The notes: a model not told the origin generated them from the letters alone. Positions 1-9,615 are shown, counted from the stretch's first letter. The stretch: DNA of 64,000 nt from JASHPR01 sp963833885 (GCA_963833885.1 CAWHZU010000036.1:310001-374000), one strand, 5' to 3'. Numbers and translations: made by a program.

Positions 1-808
1 GAGGGTTGTCGCGGTCGCCGTGGAGCTTGAGCATCCCGGCAACGATGTCCTCGACGCTGCCGCCCTCGTTGAGGATGCGGCTGAAGTCGCGCAGGTACTG
101 CTGGCTCGCGCCGATGCTTTCAGGGAGGTCGGGTGCACCGACGCTCTTGTGGCCGGCGACCACGGTCTTCGGGTTCAGCGCGGCGACCTTGTCGAGGCTG
201 GCGATCCATGCCTCTCGGCCACGCTCGTCGGTCTCTGCGGTCATCATGTGCACGCCGTTGTAGACGACGTCGCCGCCGACCACGAGGGCGATCGAGGGCA
301 CGTGCAGAACAGTGGAGTGTTCGGTGTCGCCCTGGCCGACCGAGACCGCGCGCAGCACTTGGCCCTCGAGTTCGAACTCGCCGCCGGTCAGGGCCTCTGG
401 CAGTACGGGCTCGGCCGGCAGCTCGCCCGGGAAGCTGCTGCGCCAGTAGGCAGACAGGCCGGGGTCGGTCGCCTCGAACTGGGCGCGCTGGACGACCTCG
501 GGTGTCGCGATGCCCTTCGCGTCGGGGAAGTGCTTCTGCAGCTGGGCCAGGCCGATCCAATGATCGGAGTGGCCGTGGGTGATGTAGACGCCGGTGATGT
601 GCTTGCCGAACCCGCGCACCCACTCGGCCAGCGCGTCGACCTGCTCGAACGCGACCAGTGTGTCGACCAGGATCGCCTCCTCCTCACCGGCGATCAGCGT
701 GCTGCTCATCGGCGACCACATCGGCTGGTCGCCCGCCTCGCCCGACGCCCCGGAGAAGGGGCGCATCGGCGCGACATACACATCAACAGTCAACGGCGTT
801 CCGGGCAT
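1..808 (-). CDS. MBL-fold metallo-hydrolase (3' end beyond window)
   Basis: Metallo-beta-lactamase-fold hydrolase, about 269 codons visible; the C terminus lies beyond the left edge. The metal-binding motif HGHSDH sits near residues 78-83, followed by the later ligands seen in VVGGDVVYNG and VVAGHKS. The ATG at 806-808 is preceded by a GGAGG-type ribosome site. The family binds two metals, usually zinc, and hydrolyses esters, lactones or thioesters; the substrate cannot be told here. No signal peptide is visible, so the enzyme is probably cytoplasmic. It is transcribed away from a TetR gene, with a perfect palindrome in the 65 bp upstream of its start, so TetR control is likely. Confidence 0.88.
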   Translation of the reverse strand, partial: MPGTPLTVDVYVAPMRPFSGASGEAGDQPMWSPMSSTLIAGEEEAILVDTLVAFEQVDALAEWVRGFGKHITGVYITHGHSDHWIGLAQLQKHFPDAKGIATPEVVQRAQFEATDPGLSAYWRSSFPGELPAEPVLPEALTGGEFELEGQVLRAVSVGQGDTEHSTVLHVPSIALVVGGDVVYNGVHMMTAETDERGREAWIASLDKVAALNPKTVVAGHKSVGAPDLPESIGASQQYLRDFSRILNEGGSVEDIVAGMLKLHGDRDNP

Positions 809-853
809 GGGATGCCTCCAGGTGTGCTGCGACTTCACCGGCATGGCAAGCAC

Positions 854-874
854 TATGCTATGTCACATAGCATA
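854..874. promoter_or_regulatory. Perfect 9-3-9 palindrome, probable TetR operator
   Basis: The arms TATGCTATG and CATAGCATA are exact inverted complements around a TCA spacer, in the gap between the divergent MBL gene (starts 808) and TetR gene. The site is AT-rich in a GC-rich surrounding. Size and symmetry fit a TetR-dimer operator controlling both promoters. Its last base is the first base of an in-frame ATG at 874, which argues that the TetR protein starts downstream. Confidence 0.75.
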
Positions 875-927
875 TGTCAATCGGCGGGCGGCGCCCCGCC
901 GGTAGCGGTCGGCGGGAGAATGGACAG

Positions 928-1473
928 GTGCCGGAGAGCGTGCGCGACGCCATGATCGAGGCTGCTTGGATACTGATCGCCGAGCGGGGTTTGGAGGGCA
1001 TGGCTACCCGCGAGGTACTGGCCCGCACCGGCGCGCCGCGCGGCTCCGTCTATCACTACTTCCCGCGCGGGCGCACCGAACTCATCGAACTCGCGATTGA
1101 GCACTCCACCCGGTGGATGCAAGGCCAGATCGAGGCAATCGCTCCGGAGCACCCGAACGATGTTGTCAGGGGCTATCTCGATATCTGGCGGCGGGTACTC
1201 GAAGCCACCGACTTTCATGCCGGCTGCGCGGTCGCGGGCATCGTCACTGGTGGCCACGACGCCAACATGCTCGACAGAGGCGCAGCAGCCTTCGCGGCTA
1301 CCAGCGATGCCCTCGCAAACCTCTTCCAGCAGGTCGGGATGCCGGCTGGCGACGCCCAGCAACAGGCGACGTTGCTGGTATGCGCGGCCGAAGGCGCTGT
1401 CCTGATGGCTCGCGCCCAACGAACTACCGAGCCACTCACCCAGATCGCCGAACAGCTCACAAACGGCTCATAG
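928..1473 (+). CDS. TetR/AcrR-family transcriptional regulator
   Basis: One-component repressor of 181 residues from GTG 928. The N-terminal helix-turn-helix is clear (AAWILIAERG, then MATREVLARTGAPRGSVYHYF), followed by a ligand-binding domain of the LmrA/YxaF-like kind with the FHAGCAVAG segment. An in-frame ATG at 874 would add 18 residues of non-conserved basic sequence and overlaps the operator palindrome; GTG 928 has a GGGAG site about 10 bases upstream and puts the operator in the leader, so I prefer it. The likely target is the divergent MBL-hydrolase gene plus itself. The ligand is unknown. Confidence 0.85.
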   Translation: MPESVRDAMIEAAWILIAERGLEGMATREVLARTGAPRGSVYHYFPRGRTELIELAIEHSTRWMQGQIEAIAPEHPNDVVRGYLDIWRRVLEATDFHAGCAVAGIVTGGHDANMLDRGAAAFAATSDALANLFQQVGMPAGDAQQQATLLVCAAEGAVLMARAQRTTEPLTQIAEQLTNGS

Positions 1474-1514
1474 GAAGCTGGAAATGGGCTGCCCTCGACA
1501 GCCTGACCATATCC

Positions 1515-2759
1515 TCAGCGCCCGAGGTCCTGGAGGAGGAGATCGAGCGTGAGTTCTTCCTCAATGCGGACGTTGCGGTGTCTCATGGCGGGGGCGAGTT
1601 CCGTGTCCCATGGCGTCGCGACGGGCTCGCCGGCCAGCGGCGTCAGCGGATGTGCCGCCGACACTGCGGCTTCGTAGGCCTGGTGGTCGTACCGCCACGG
1701 AGACCAGGGCACCCGCGGCAGCACAGTACGGGCAATCCGGACGCCACCCCAGTCGAAGTCACCGTGGTAGTCAAACCGGGCGCCACCGGCCGTGAGCAGC
1801 TCTAGCAGCCGCCACACGGCCGCCGAAGGCTGGCCGCCGACGCAGACCAGCGGCTGGCATCGCGCACCGAGCTCGTCAGCGGCAGCCGCGACCACCACGG
1901 GGTTCTCGCATATCCGCACCCGGGGGACGCGCACGGGCTCCTCATGGCAGCGAAGCTGACGAAGCGTGAGCACCGTGGGCTGCCCCGCCTCGCGGCATGA
2001 CGCCAGGACCCGGCCGAGGCCTGTCCGCGTGTCGCCGGGCAGGCCGAAACAGAGCGCCAGCGACGACAGCTCGTCGAGGTGGACTCCGGCGGATGCCCAC
2101 GCCGCCCGGCGGGAATCGGCGGATCCCTCCGCCGCGAACGGCAGCCCGGCCAGCGCGCGGACCGCCGACAGCACGAGCGTGGCGACCGGACGCCCGTCAT
2201 CCAGGGCGTGCGCGTCACCGCAGCATTCGGCGGCGAGCCGGCCGATGGAGATGCTGCGTGAAGGCAGCCGCGGCAGCACGGCTGCCACCTGGGCGAGGAG
2301 CAGCCGGGCCTGGCCGGGTTCGGGAGCGAGACGACGCACCACGCCGGTGGCGTCGAGCCACTCCCGCCAAGGCCACAGCTCGTCACGGCCGCTGACCGCG
2401 GCATCCAAGGACGCGAACGCGGCGCTCCACGCGGCCGCCAGGTCGGCCCGCTCGCGGCCCAGGTCCCGGAGCGGACCCGTCAGGAGCGTCACCGCCTCGG
2501 CCAGCCCGCCTGGCGCGGTGCCGCTGTCGCGCAGGATCCGGTCGACCTCGGCCAGCGATACCGATAGCGACGCGCCGGAACGGGCTGCCCGTCCGGTCAG
2601 CCGCTCAACCGCGCGCCGCTGCTCGAACGTCGCCGCGGGCAAGGTGACCGTCCCAGACAGCGGACGGCCGGCTTCGAGCCGGTCGCGTGCCCGCCGCACC
2701 AGCCACGCGACCGGCTCGACGCCGAGCAGGCGGCGCAGCCTGTCGTCGGTGTCGGTCAC
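1515..2759 (-). CDS. jetD: Wadjet type II nuclease subunit JetD (TIGR02679/DUF2399 type)
   Basis: Last gene of the jetABCD operon, 414 residues, expected to supply the DNA-cleaving Toprim-like subunit. The C-terminal third carries the Toprim-style acidic pattern HGDFDWGG with Asp334 and Asp336, after a conserved strand and VGGQPSAAVW. Residues 1-250 form the DUF2399 N-terminal region (LERLTGRAARSGASLSVSL-type DNA-binding segment). I place the start at GTG 2759, which has GGAGG 9 bases upstream and begins VTDTDDRLRRLL; earlier in-frame codons lie inside jetC and give unconserved residues. Fourteen bases separate it from the jetC stop. In the family, JetD cuts closed circular DNA that the SMC complex has extruded. 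Confidence 0.9.
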   Translation of the reverse strand: MTDTDDRLRRLLGVEPVAWLVRRARDRLEAGRPLSGTVTLPAATFEQRRAVERLTGRAARSGASLSVSLAEVDRILRDSGTAPGGLAEAVTLLTGPLRDLGRERADLAAAWSAAFASLDAAVSGRDELWPWREWLDATGVVRRLAPEPGQARLLLAQVAAVLPRLPSRSISIGRLAAECCGDAHALDDGRPVATLVLSAVRALAGLPFAAEGSADSRRAAWASAGVHLDELSSLALCFGLPGDTRTGLGRVLASCREAGQPTVLTLRQLRCHEEPVRVPRVRICENPVVVAAAADELGARCQPLVCVGGQPSAAVWRLLELLTAGGARFDYHGDFDWGGVRIARTVLPRVPWSPWRYDHQAYEAAVSAAHPLTPLAGEPVATPWDTELAPAMRHRNVRIEEELTLDLLLQDLGR

Positions 2760-2773
2760 CCCACCCACCTCCC

Positions 2774-5700
2774 CTACCCCGTTCGCCCAGCGGGGCGGCG
2801 TTCCCGCCCGTCCCACCGCCATGGCGTCACCAGCACCGCGTCGACACCGTCCTGCCGGGCAAGCTGGCAGATGCCAAGCCCGGGTACCTCCGGGTAGCAG
2901 CCCCACTCGCGCTCGCTGGTCATGACCACGTCCATGTCGAACGTGGCCAGGAGCCCGAGGCATTTGGCGCGCGAGTCGTCGTCGACCCCGGCGAATGCCT
3001 CGTCCAGCGCGATGAGCCGCGGGGCGTTCGGGTTGCCCGCCGATTTGTAGTGCGCCGAGGCCGCCGCAAACAGCGGGACTGAGGCAACCAGTGCCCGCTC
3101 ACCGCCCGACGCCGGACCGGTCGCCGGACGCCACCGCCCGTCCTGAAACCGCTGGATCACGAATTCGTGCCATCTGCGGTAGTCCAGCGCCGTCGTCAGC
3201 GCGTCGCTCCACCCGGCCGCCGCATTGTCGGCGTGTTCCGCGGCGATGCGCTGCTGCAGGAAGGCCCCCACGGTCGCACGGTCGTCGGCGGACCAGGCGT
3301 CGATGGTCTGACGGAGCTTGTTTCGGATCGTGTCCAGCCCGTCCGGCGCATCCCGCGCCTGCTGCCAGATCAGCCGCAGCCTCATCCCGGTCGACGTTGG
3401 GCGGGACTGCAGCTCCTCGTTCATCTGCCCGACCTCGGCCTCCGCCGCCGTGACCAGCTCGTGCAGCGTGCCCGCCACCTCATTGAGCAGGTGATTTTCC
3501 AGGATCTCCTGCTCCCTGGCGGACAGCAGCCGCGCCCGCTGGTCGGCTTCCTCGCCGAGCGCCGCGGCCAGCCCGGGAATGTCGTGGCTACGGCCCTGGA
3601 AGACCACGTCGACGACGATGATGCCCTCGCTCAGGGTCAATCCCGCGGAATGCCCGTGCCGGGCCATCGCATCGGCCAGCAGCTTGTGCTCCTCGGTCAC
3701 CCGCTTCTGCACCCGGTCCCAGGCGCTGTCCGCGTCGTCCGTCGATTCCAGTCCCGCGTTCACGGTGCGGGCCAGCAGCACGGCCGGCGTTGCCGCCCAC
3801 GGCTGGGTGAGGTCGGGAACCTCGATGAGCGGCAACGCGACGCCCAGCAGCCCGGTGGCGGCGAACGACTGAAACTCCGCGACGGCGGCGTCCCGGAGCC
3901 GCCCGGCCTCGTCGATCTGCTCGCGCAGCGTGTCCCGCGCGCCCTCGGCCTTCCCCCGGTCACCGAGTGCCTGCTGCTCGACGGCACGCACGGCCTTCTC
4001 GGCGCCGGCCCGCCGTTCCAGCTCCTGGCGGACCTCCGCCAGCTGCCGGTACAGCTCGTCGACCGCCGTGCCGGCGGTCTCGCGGAGCGCTTCGTACATC
4101 TCCCGGGCAGCCGACGCCTCCAGTTGCGCGGTCGCCGCGGCGCCGGTCGCCTCGTCCAGGCGCTCCCGGCTCTCGGCCAGCTCCGCGGCGAGCTCGCCCG
4201 CGGCCCGGGCAGCCCCTTGCCACGCCTCGGCAGCCGGCCATAGCCCGGCGAGTGCCAGCCGATAGGCATCCACACCGGCCTTGACTTCGGCGAGATCCTC
4301 GGGCTCGGCGGGCAGCCCGACATCCCGGGCGAACTCCGCGGTCTGAGCGAACGCGGCCTCAAGTTCCCCCTGTCGCTGACTGGAGACCTCGACGGCCTCA
4401 GCGTGCTGCTCGCGCAGCTCGCGGCGCCGTCGGCGTTCCGCAGCGGCGACGGTGTGCGCCTCGCGCACCCCTGCGTCCGGTGGCACCGCGCGATGCTCGT
4501 CCGCGAGCCGGCCCTGGCGCACAGCTAGCTCGGCCAGCTCCGTGTCGAGGTCAGCGATCGCCGTCCGCTCCTGCGCCAGCTCTTCGGAGAGCCGCGCGAT
4601 CCGAGCGCGGCGCGCGCTCTCACGTGCTCCCTCGCCGATGTGACCGGCGCTGTCCTTCTGCCAGGCACCGCTCAGCACGCCGTTTGCCCAGCGGCCGTCC
4701 GCGGCTACCCAGGTCCCGCCCGGACCGCCAAGCCCAATGGCGGCAAGGACGGCGCCCACAGCCTCCGCCGGCAGCGCCCGAGCCGAGGGGTCGCCGGAGT
4801 CGATCGCGGGGACCAGGACGCTCGCGACCGACGGGCCGGGAACGGGGGCGAGCCCGGACACGACGGTCACATCGCCGTCGACAAGGTTTCCGTCGGGCGT
4901 GACCCAGGCGTCGAGAATCCCGGCCGCCTCCAGCGCGGCCTCGAGCCCGGCCCGATGCTCGTCCGGCACGCCCTGCGCGAAGTCAATGACTTTCCACAAC
5001 GGGGCGCCGGGCAGATCATCGCGAACGCCGGGTGCCCTGGTGTGCGGCACCGGCGGGGCATCATGGCCGCCCGCCCGCAGCCGCTCGATCTCCGCCGCCA
5101 GGCCGACGGCGTGCTCGGCGTGCTCGGCGCGACGCGCCGACAGGCCCGCCTCCAGGCGTCCGAGCTTGGCGCCCGCCGCGCGGGCCGCGTCGTCGACGGC
5201 GGCGGACGCCGGGTTGGCGCCGTCCCCGGTCACGGCCCACGCTTCCAGGGCGTCGATCAGGTCGTCGGGGTCGGCGACCTTGAGCTCCGTCAGCCCGGCG
5301 AGGTAGGACCGGTAGGTGCTGGCCAGGTCGCGCGCTCGCCGCCCGGCTGCCTGCTCTGCACTGGCCAGCCGCTCCGCCGCGAGCTGCAGCTCAGCGGCAA
5401 GCCGGGACTCCTCGGCCCGCGCCTGCCGCAGCTCCCGCTGCCGTTCCGCGGCTTCGGCGAGCAGCCTCTCGAGCTGGCCCACGGCAGCTACCTGGCGGCC
5501 GGCGACGACCTGGGTCTCTCGCCGCGCACGCGGCAGATCCCGCTCCCAGCCGTCGGCGGCCGCGCGGTGACCCTGCTCGCACCTGGCCGCACCTGCGCTC
5601 GCCGCGGCCCGGGCGTGCGCTGCCTCGAGCGTGTCCTGGGCCGCCTGCGCCCGTGCCGCGGCCTCATCGGCCCGGTCGCAGCGCCTCCGCACCTCGGCGG

Positions 5701-6799
5701 CCAGCCTGTCGCGGTCTTGCTCCCTGATTCGCGCCGTCTTGTCCCGGCGCTGGGCCTCGCCGAGCATCTGCTCTAGCCGCTCGGCGTCACGCATCGCCGG
5801 GTCCTGCTGCAACGCCTCGCGCCGGGCGTCAAGCTGGATCCGGCGCTGCTCGAGACCCTCCAGTTCTGCCCGCGCCATCCGCAGCTGCGCGTCGGCGGCG
5901 CTGAACGCCTCGTCTGCCGCGACCAGATCCCTGCCAAGCTGCTCGTACCGGCTCTGCGCCTGCCGGGGTCCCGCGGCCTTCCGCTTGGCCGCGGTCATCG
6001 CGTACCTGCTGTAGTAGCGCAGGAAATCGTCCGCGGCCTGACGGGCCTCCCGCAGCGCCCGCAGCGCGTCGCGTTCCTCATCCAGGCCGCGGAAGGCCTC
6101 GGCCACCGTTGTCACCAGGCCCGGGCTGAGCGGTGGCAGAGCCTCGGTGAGCGCGCGGGACAGCAACTTCTCGTCCGGCCTCTTGGACAGCTGCGGCTGC
6201 CGGAGCTGGATCAGCAGGTTGATCAGCGACTCGTAGCGGTGCTCGCCGAGCCCGAACAAGGCCTCATCCACGGCCCGCCGGTAGTCGGTGGCCCGGTCGT
6301 ACACCAGCCCGTGCCCGTCGATCTCCTCGCGCAGCTTTTCCCGGGTGAGCGGCACCCGGCTGGCCGGCAGCAAATGGAGGTCCTCGCCGACGCGCTGCGT
6401 GGTCATGAAGAACCAGTGCCGCGCGATGCCCCGGCCCGCAACAGCCTTCAGCCCGCAGCCGATCGTGCGGAACTCTGCGTTGCCGCCGGGAGCTCGGCGG
6501 CCGAACTCGAGCCAGGTGTACCCGAGGCGCTCCGAGTTGGGATGCCTGCCGCCGAGTAGCAGGTTCCATTCCATCTTTTTCTGCCGGTCACCATCGGGCT
6601 CCACCCGGTGCGGGGCCAGCTCGCCGTCCAGCAGGAACGGCAGTGTCAGCGCGAGCACCTTTGACTTGCCGGTGCCGTTGTTTCCACGCAGCAAAAGCCG
6701 GCCATCGTGGAACCAGAACTCCTCGGCGTCGTAGTAGAACATGTCGACCAGGCCCGCCCGCAGCGGCTTCCACCGGTCAGAAGAGGGCACTGGCAGCAT
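2774..6799 (-). CDS. jetC: Wadjet type II SMC-like ATPase JetC (TIGR02680 family)
   Basis: Long SMC/SbcC-type ATPase, 1341 residues. The P-loop GNNGTGKS is at residues 39-46, the ABC signature SGGERALV at about 1231-1238 and Walker B LIALDE at about 1262-1267. Between lie two long Glu/Ala/Arg-rich coiled-coil arms around a Gly/Pro-rich hinge near residues 570-720. ATG 6799 gives MLPVPSSDRWKPLRAGL, the normal N terminus; upstream in-frame codons overlap jetB with unlikely residues. It overlaps the end of jetB by 23 bases, implying translational coupling. Known role in the family: ATP-driven loop extrusion on plasmids, with JetA and JetB as kleisin and accessory subunits. All ATPase motifs are intact, so it should be active. 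Confidence 0.95.
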   Translation of the reverse strand: MLPVPSSDRWKPLRAGLVDMFYYDAEEFWFHDGRLLLRGNNGTGKSKVLALTLPFLLDGELAPHRVEPDGDRQKKMEWNLLLGGRHPNSERLGYTWLEFGRRAPGGNAEFRTIGCGLKAVAGRGIARHWFFMTTQRVGEDLHLLPASRVPLTREKLREEIDGHGLVYDRATDYRRAVDEALFGLGEHRYESLINLLIQLRQPQLSKRPDEKLLSRALTEALPPLSPGLVTTVAEAFRGLDEERDALRALREARQAADDFLRYYSRYAMTAAKRKAAGPRQAQSRYEQLGRDLVAADEAFSAADAQLRMARAELEGLEQRRIQLDARREALQQDPAMRDAERLEQMLGEAQRRDKTARIREQDRDRLAAEVRRRCDRADEAAARAQAAQDTLEAAHARAAASAGAARCEQGHRAAADGWERDLPRARRETQVVAGRQVAAVGQLERLLAEAAERQRELRQARAEESRLAAELQLAAERLASAEQAAGRRARDLASTYRSYLAGLTELKVADPDDLIDALEAWAVTGDGANPASAAVDDAARAAGAKLGRLEAGLSARRAEHAEHAVGLAAEIERLRAGGHDAPPVPHTRAPGVRDDLPGAPLWKVIDFAQGVPDEHRAGLEAALEAAGILDAWVTPDGNLVDGDVTVVSGLAPVPGPSVASVLVPAIDSGDPSARALPAEAVGAVLAAIGLGGPGGTWVAADGRWANGVLSGAWQKDSAGHIGEGARESARRARIARLSEELAQERTAIADLDTELAELAVRQGRLADEHRAVPPDAGVREAHTVAAAERRRRRELREQHAEAVEVSSQRQGELEAAFAQTAEFARDVGLPAEPEDLAEVKAGVDAYRLALAGLWPAAEAWQGAARAAGELAAELAESRERLDEATGAAATAQLEASAAREMYEALRETAGTAVDELYRQLAEVRQELERRAGAEKAVRAVEQQALGDRGKAEGARDTLREQIDEAGRLRDAAVAEFQSFAATGLLGVALPLIEVPDLTQPWAATPAVLLARTVNAGLESTDDADSAWDRVQKRVTEEHKLLADAMARHGHSAGLTLSEGIIVVDVVFQGRSHDIPGLAAALGEEADQRARLLSAREQEILENHLLNEVAGTLHELVTAAEAEVGQMNEELQSRPTSTGMRLRLIWQQARDAPDGLDTIRNKLRQTIDAWSADDRATVGAFLQQRIAAEHADNAAAGWSDALTTALDYRRWHEFVIQRFQDGRWRPATGPASGGERALVASVPLFAAASAHYKSAGNPNAPRLIALDEAFAGVDDDSRAKCLGLLATFDMDVVMTSEREWGCYPEVPGLGICQLARQDGVDAVLVTPWRWDGRERRPAGRTG

Positions 6800-7973
6800 C
6801 GGCTGTCGCCTTTCTCGTCTCCCGGATGGTCGGCTCGGCCAAGGCGAAGCGTGCGATCGCCGGCCGGCTGCGGACCGTCTCTTTGTCCAGCTCAACCAGG
6901 CGCAGCGCGAGCAGCTTCTCCAGCGCGATGGCGAGCAGTTCCGCTTCCGCACCCGGTTCCGTCACGCCCTTGCGCCAGAACGAGGCGTGCTCGGCGGCCG
7001 CCTGCCTCACGAAGGCGTGCAGCGCGTCGAGCGTGGCCTCATGCCGGCGCGCGAGGTACTCCGCGACAAGCAGCGTGACGTGCCCGTCGGTGCGCTGTTC
7101 GGGCATCCGCACGTCGGTCAGCTCGTCCTCCGGGTCGACCATCGCTATCCCCTCGGCCCGCATCTCGGGGATCAGCCCGCTGGCCTCCTCGATCCGCCGG
7201 GTGATCGCGTGCCGCTGCGACAGCAGGTAGACGCGCTCGTCCTCGTCGAGCTCGTCGTAGTACACGACCGGATCATCAAGCAGCCGCCGGGTGAGCCGCC
7301 TGCGCAGCGCCTGGTTGCGCAGCTCTTCGCTCTCGGCGACTGGTTCCGCGGTCAGCCCCGCGAGCCGGTCGGCAAAGGTCTCGGCCGTCACGGTAGACGG
7401 CCCGCGGGCGCCGGACAGCAGCACGCCCAGCACCGGCCGGTGCACGTCGTAGAGGACGTCGGTCCCGGCGGACAGGTACGCGTCCTCGTCCCCGGCGACC
7501 CGGCTCAACACCCCCCAGCCGAGCAGCAGCCGGACGACCGCGACCAGATCGGACCGGTCCGCCCGGCTGTCCAGGGTCAGCGTGAACCCGGCAGCGGCCA
7601 GCTCCGGCTCGGCGGCGGCCGTCAGTACTTCGTCGGCGAGGCTGCCGAGCGTGGTCTGCGTATCGGCGCGGGCGAGTGCCGAGAGGGCCAGGCACAACGT
7701 GACGTACCGGCGCCGGCTGAATGGCTCCTTGTTGTGCCCGCGCACTGGGTGAGACGCGTCCGACAGCGTCGTGGCGGTCTTGAACAGCCGGGCGGTCTCC
7801 GAGTCCGCGGCGAGACGCCATCCGGTCTCGCGGTTCAGCCAGTCCCGCAGCTCGGTCAGGTGCCGCCGGACCAGGACCAGTGTCTCGCCGTCGGTGTCAG
7901 CAATCAGCAAGGGCCTGGCCAGCAAAGCGCGCAGCGCGGCCCGGCGCTGTGCCTGCTCCTCAGCCGGGATCAT
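6777..7973 (-). CDS. jetB: Wadjet type II subunit JetB (TIGR02678/DUF2398)
   Basis: 398-residue DUF2398 protein, the MukE-like accessory subunit of type II Wadjet. Supporting segments are the N-terminal EEQAQRRAALRALLARPL, WRLAADSETARLFK, the FSRRRYVTLCLALSALARAD segment and the DDPVVYYDELDEDERVYLLSQR block. Start chosen at ATG 7973: it has GAGGGTG just upstream and overlaps the jetA stop by 14 bases, while an earlier in-frame codon at 8036 adds only a basic tail inside jetA. In the complex, JetB is thought to bridge the JetA kleisin and DNA. No break or missing region is visible. Confidence 0.9.
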   Translation of the reverse strand: MIPAEEQAQRRAALRALLARPLLIADTDGETLVLVRRHLTELRDWLNRETGWRLAADSETARLFKTATTLSDASHPVRGHNKEPFSRRRYVTLCLALSALARADTQTTLGSLADEVLTAAAEPELAAAGFTLTLDSRADRSDLVAVVRLLLGWGVLSRVAGDEDAYLSAGTDVLYDVHRPVLGVLLSGARGPSTVTAETFADRLAGLTAEPVAESEELRNQALRRRLTRRLLDDPVVYYDELDEDERVYLLSQRHAITRRIEEASGLIPEMRAEGIAMVDPEDELTDVRMPEQRTDGHVTLLVAEYLARRHEATLDALHAFVRQAAAEHASFWRKGVTEPGAEAELLAIALEKLLALRLVELDKETVRSRPAIARFALAEPTIRETRKATADAASALF

Positions 7974-9531
7974 GACACCCTCGCGGCGCAAGGTCCGTGA
8001 TCTCGATGATGTGCTCCGGGCCGGTGAGCGTGCCATTGGCGGTGCGGATCGTCGCCGCTGCGGCGTCCGGGACCAGGGAGAGCCGGATTTCCAGCGTGCC
8101 GTCGCTCGTCACGGTCTTCACCTCTGTGTCACCTGGCGTGCGGACCGCCAGTGCGTCCCCAAGCAGCGCCAGGAACAGCCGGAACGCTTGCGGGTCCAGC
8201 ACGCCGAGATCGGACAGCAACGTCGGGCCGGCCGTTCGCAGACGCCGCCGGGCGGCGGCGGTCTCGGCCGCCTCACGTTCCGCCTGCCTGCGCAAGAACT
8301 CCCGCTCTGCTGACCTGTCCCGCACCTGGCTGGGCTTGCCGCGCCGTTCGTAGGCCCCGGTCTTCCTGAGCTGCGGGGAGATGCGAATCGGCGGGGCGTC
8401 TCGCCACGCCGTCCCCGCCGGAAGGTCCTGCCAGGCATCGGCGGTCTCGCCAGTAACGGACAGGTGCCGTGCCGGGCACAGGCCGAACGCCGCCCGCCAC
8501 AGCCGGTGGGCCGCGTCCTCATCTGGCGCCTCGGCAAACCACCGGGCGAGCGCCCGGAAGTCCGCCGAGCGATCCGACCGCCCCGAGCGCCGCTCGTTCA
8601 GCAGACCTACCGCATCGATGAGCTGCTTGATCGCGGTTACGGCGGCCTGCCGCAGCAGCCGCGCCTGTGAAGGGTGCGCCGCGTCGCGCGACGTGAACCA
8701 GTCGTCCAGCCCGCGCCACCGGTTCCGCCACGCGTCCACGGCCTGTTTCTCCGCCCTGGACAGGGATTCGGCGGTGTCCTCACCCTCGGGAATCGCGTCG
8801 GCCGCCTCGCGTCGCGCGGCGAGCTCGAGCAGCCGGTCATGGCCGGCGGCTTCCAGGTCGCCCAGCAGCACCGCGATCTGGGCGCCGGAGTTAGCCAGGT
8901 CCGCGATGAACCTGTTGATGTAGTCGATCAGGCGTTCCTTGTAGGCGAGGAAGCCATCGACGTCCCCGTCCGAGAAGTCGATCGCGCGCCGCAACGCGGA
9001 CATGAACGCCTGCGCGTTGTCGGCCAGCGAGGAGAAGCGCTCGGCAACGGACAGCAGCAGCAAGTGCGCCTTGGCCGGGTCAGGATCGCGGTCCGCAGCG
9101 AGGACCCGAAGCGATCGCAGCCGGTCGGCGATGTCGGCCAGGGCAACCGACTGTAGCTGGCCGCGCCGGCCGATGGCTTCCTCGTAGAACGCGATGGCCT
9201 GCTCGGCCGCCTGCCCGGCGCCGGTGAGCTGGTACAGGCATCGCTTGCGGTGGAAGTCCTCTACCGTCGTGACGCGGCTGGTGTCGACATCCGCGCGCAG
9301 GTTCCCCCACGCCGTGAGCTGCTCCAGCGCCTGGCTGAGCTGCTCGTCAGCGCCGATCTGCAAGTCAGCCGCCACGTCCTCCGGCCGCAGATGCACAATG
9401 AAGCGCTCCTTCGCCCGCGCGAAGGTACGCAGCACGCTCCGGTAAAGGTCGGCGTTGGGCACGCTCAGGTGGGTGAATGGCTGCGGTTCACCTTGACCGT
9501 GCACCGGCTCAGTGGCTCCGATTACCACCAC
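7960..9531 (-). CDS. jetA: Wadjet type II subunit JetA (TIGR02677/DUF2397)
   Basis: First gene of the operon, 523 residues, the DUF2397 kleisin-like (MukF-like) subunit. Typical features are the start PFTHLSVPNADLYRSVLR, a winged-helix-like N-terminal region, helical middle (DFSDGDVDGFLAYKERLIDYINRFI) and the C-terminal block that follows RRRLRTAGPTLLSDLGVLD. The longest form starts at GTG 9531; GTG 9504 (VHGQGEPQPF) is equally possible since neither has a strong ribosome site. In the family JetA links the SMC heads and recruits JetB and the nuclease. Its 3' end overlaps jetB, so the four genes form one unit. Confidence 0.9.
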   Translation of the reverse strand: MVVIGATEPVHGQGEPQPFTHLSVPNADLYRSVLRTFARAKERFIVHLRPEDVAADLQIGADEQLSQALEQLTAWGNLRADVDTSRVTTVEDFHRKRCLYQLTGAGQAAEQAIAFYEEAIGRRGQLQSVALADIADRLRSLRVLAADRDPDPAKAHLLLLSVAERFSSLADNAQAFMSALRRAIDFSDGDVDGFLAYKERLIDYINRFIADLANSGAQIAVLLGDLEAAGHDRLLELAARREAADAIPEGEDTAESLSRAEKQAVDAWRNRWRGLDDWFTSRDAAHPSQARLLRQAAVTAIKQLIDAVGLLNERRSGRSDRSADFRALARWFAEAPDEDAAHRLWRAAFGLCPARHLSVTGETADAWQDLPAGTAWRDAPPIRISPQLRKTGAYERRGKPSQVRDRSAEREFLRRQAEREAAETAAARRRLRTAGPTLLSDLGVLDPQAFRLFLALLGDALAVRTPGDTEVKTVTSDGTLEIRLSLVPDAAAATIRTANGTLTGPEHIIEITDLAPRGCHDPG

Positions 9532-9615
9532 TACATGGTGACGTACGCCACCGACAGAAAGGACACGGCGCGCGAAGGCAGGGCCGGATCAACCCGGCTG
9601 TGCACCGCACTCGCG

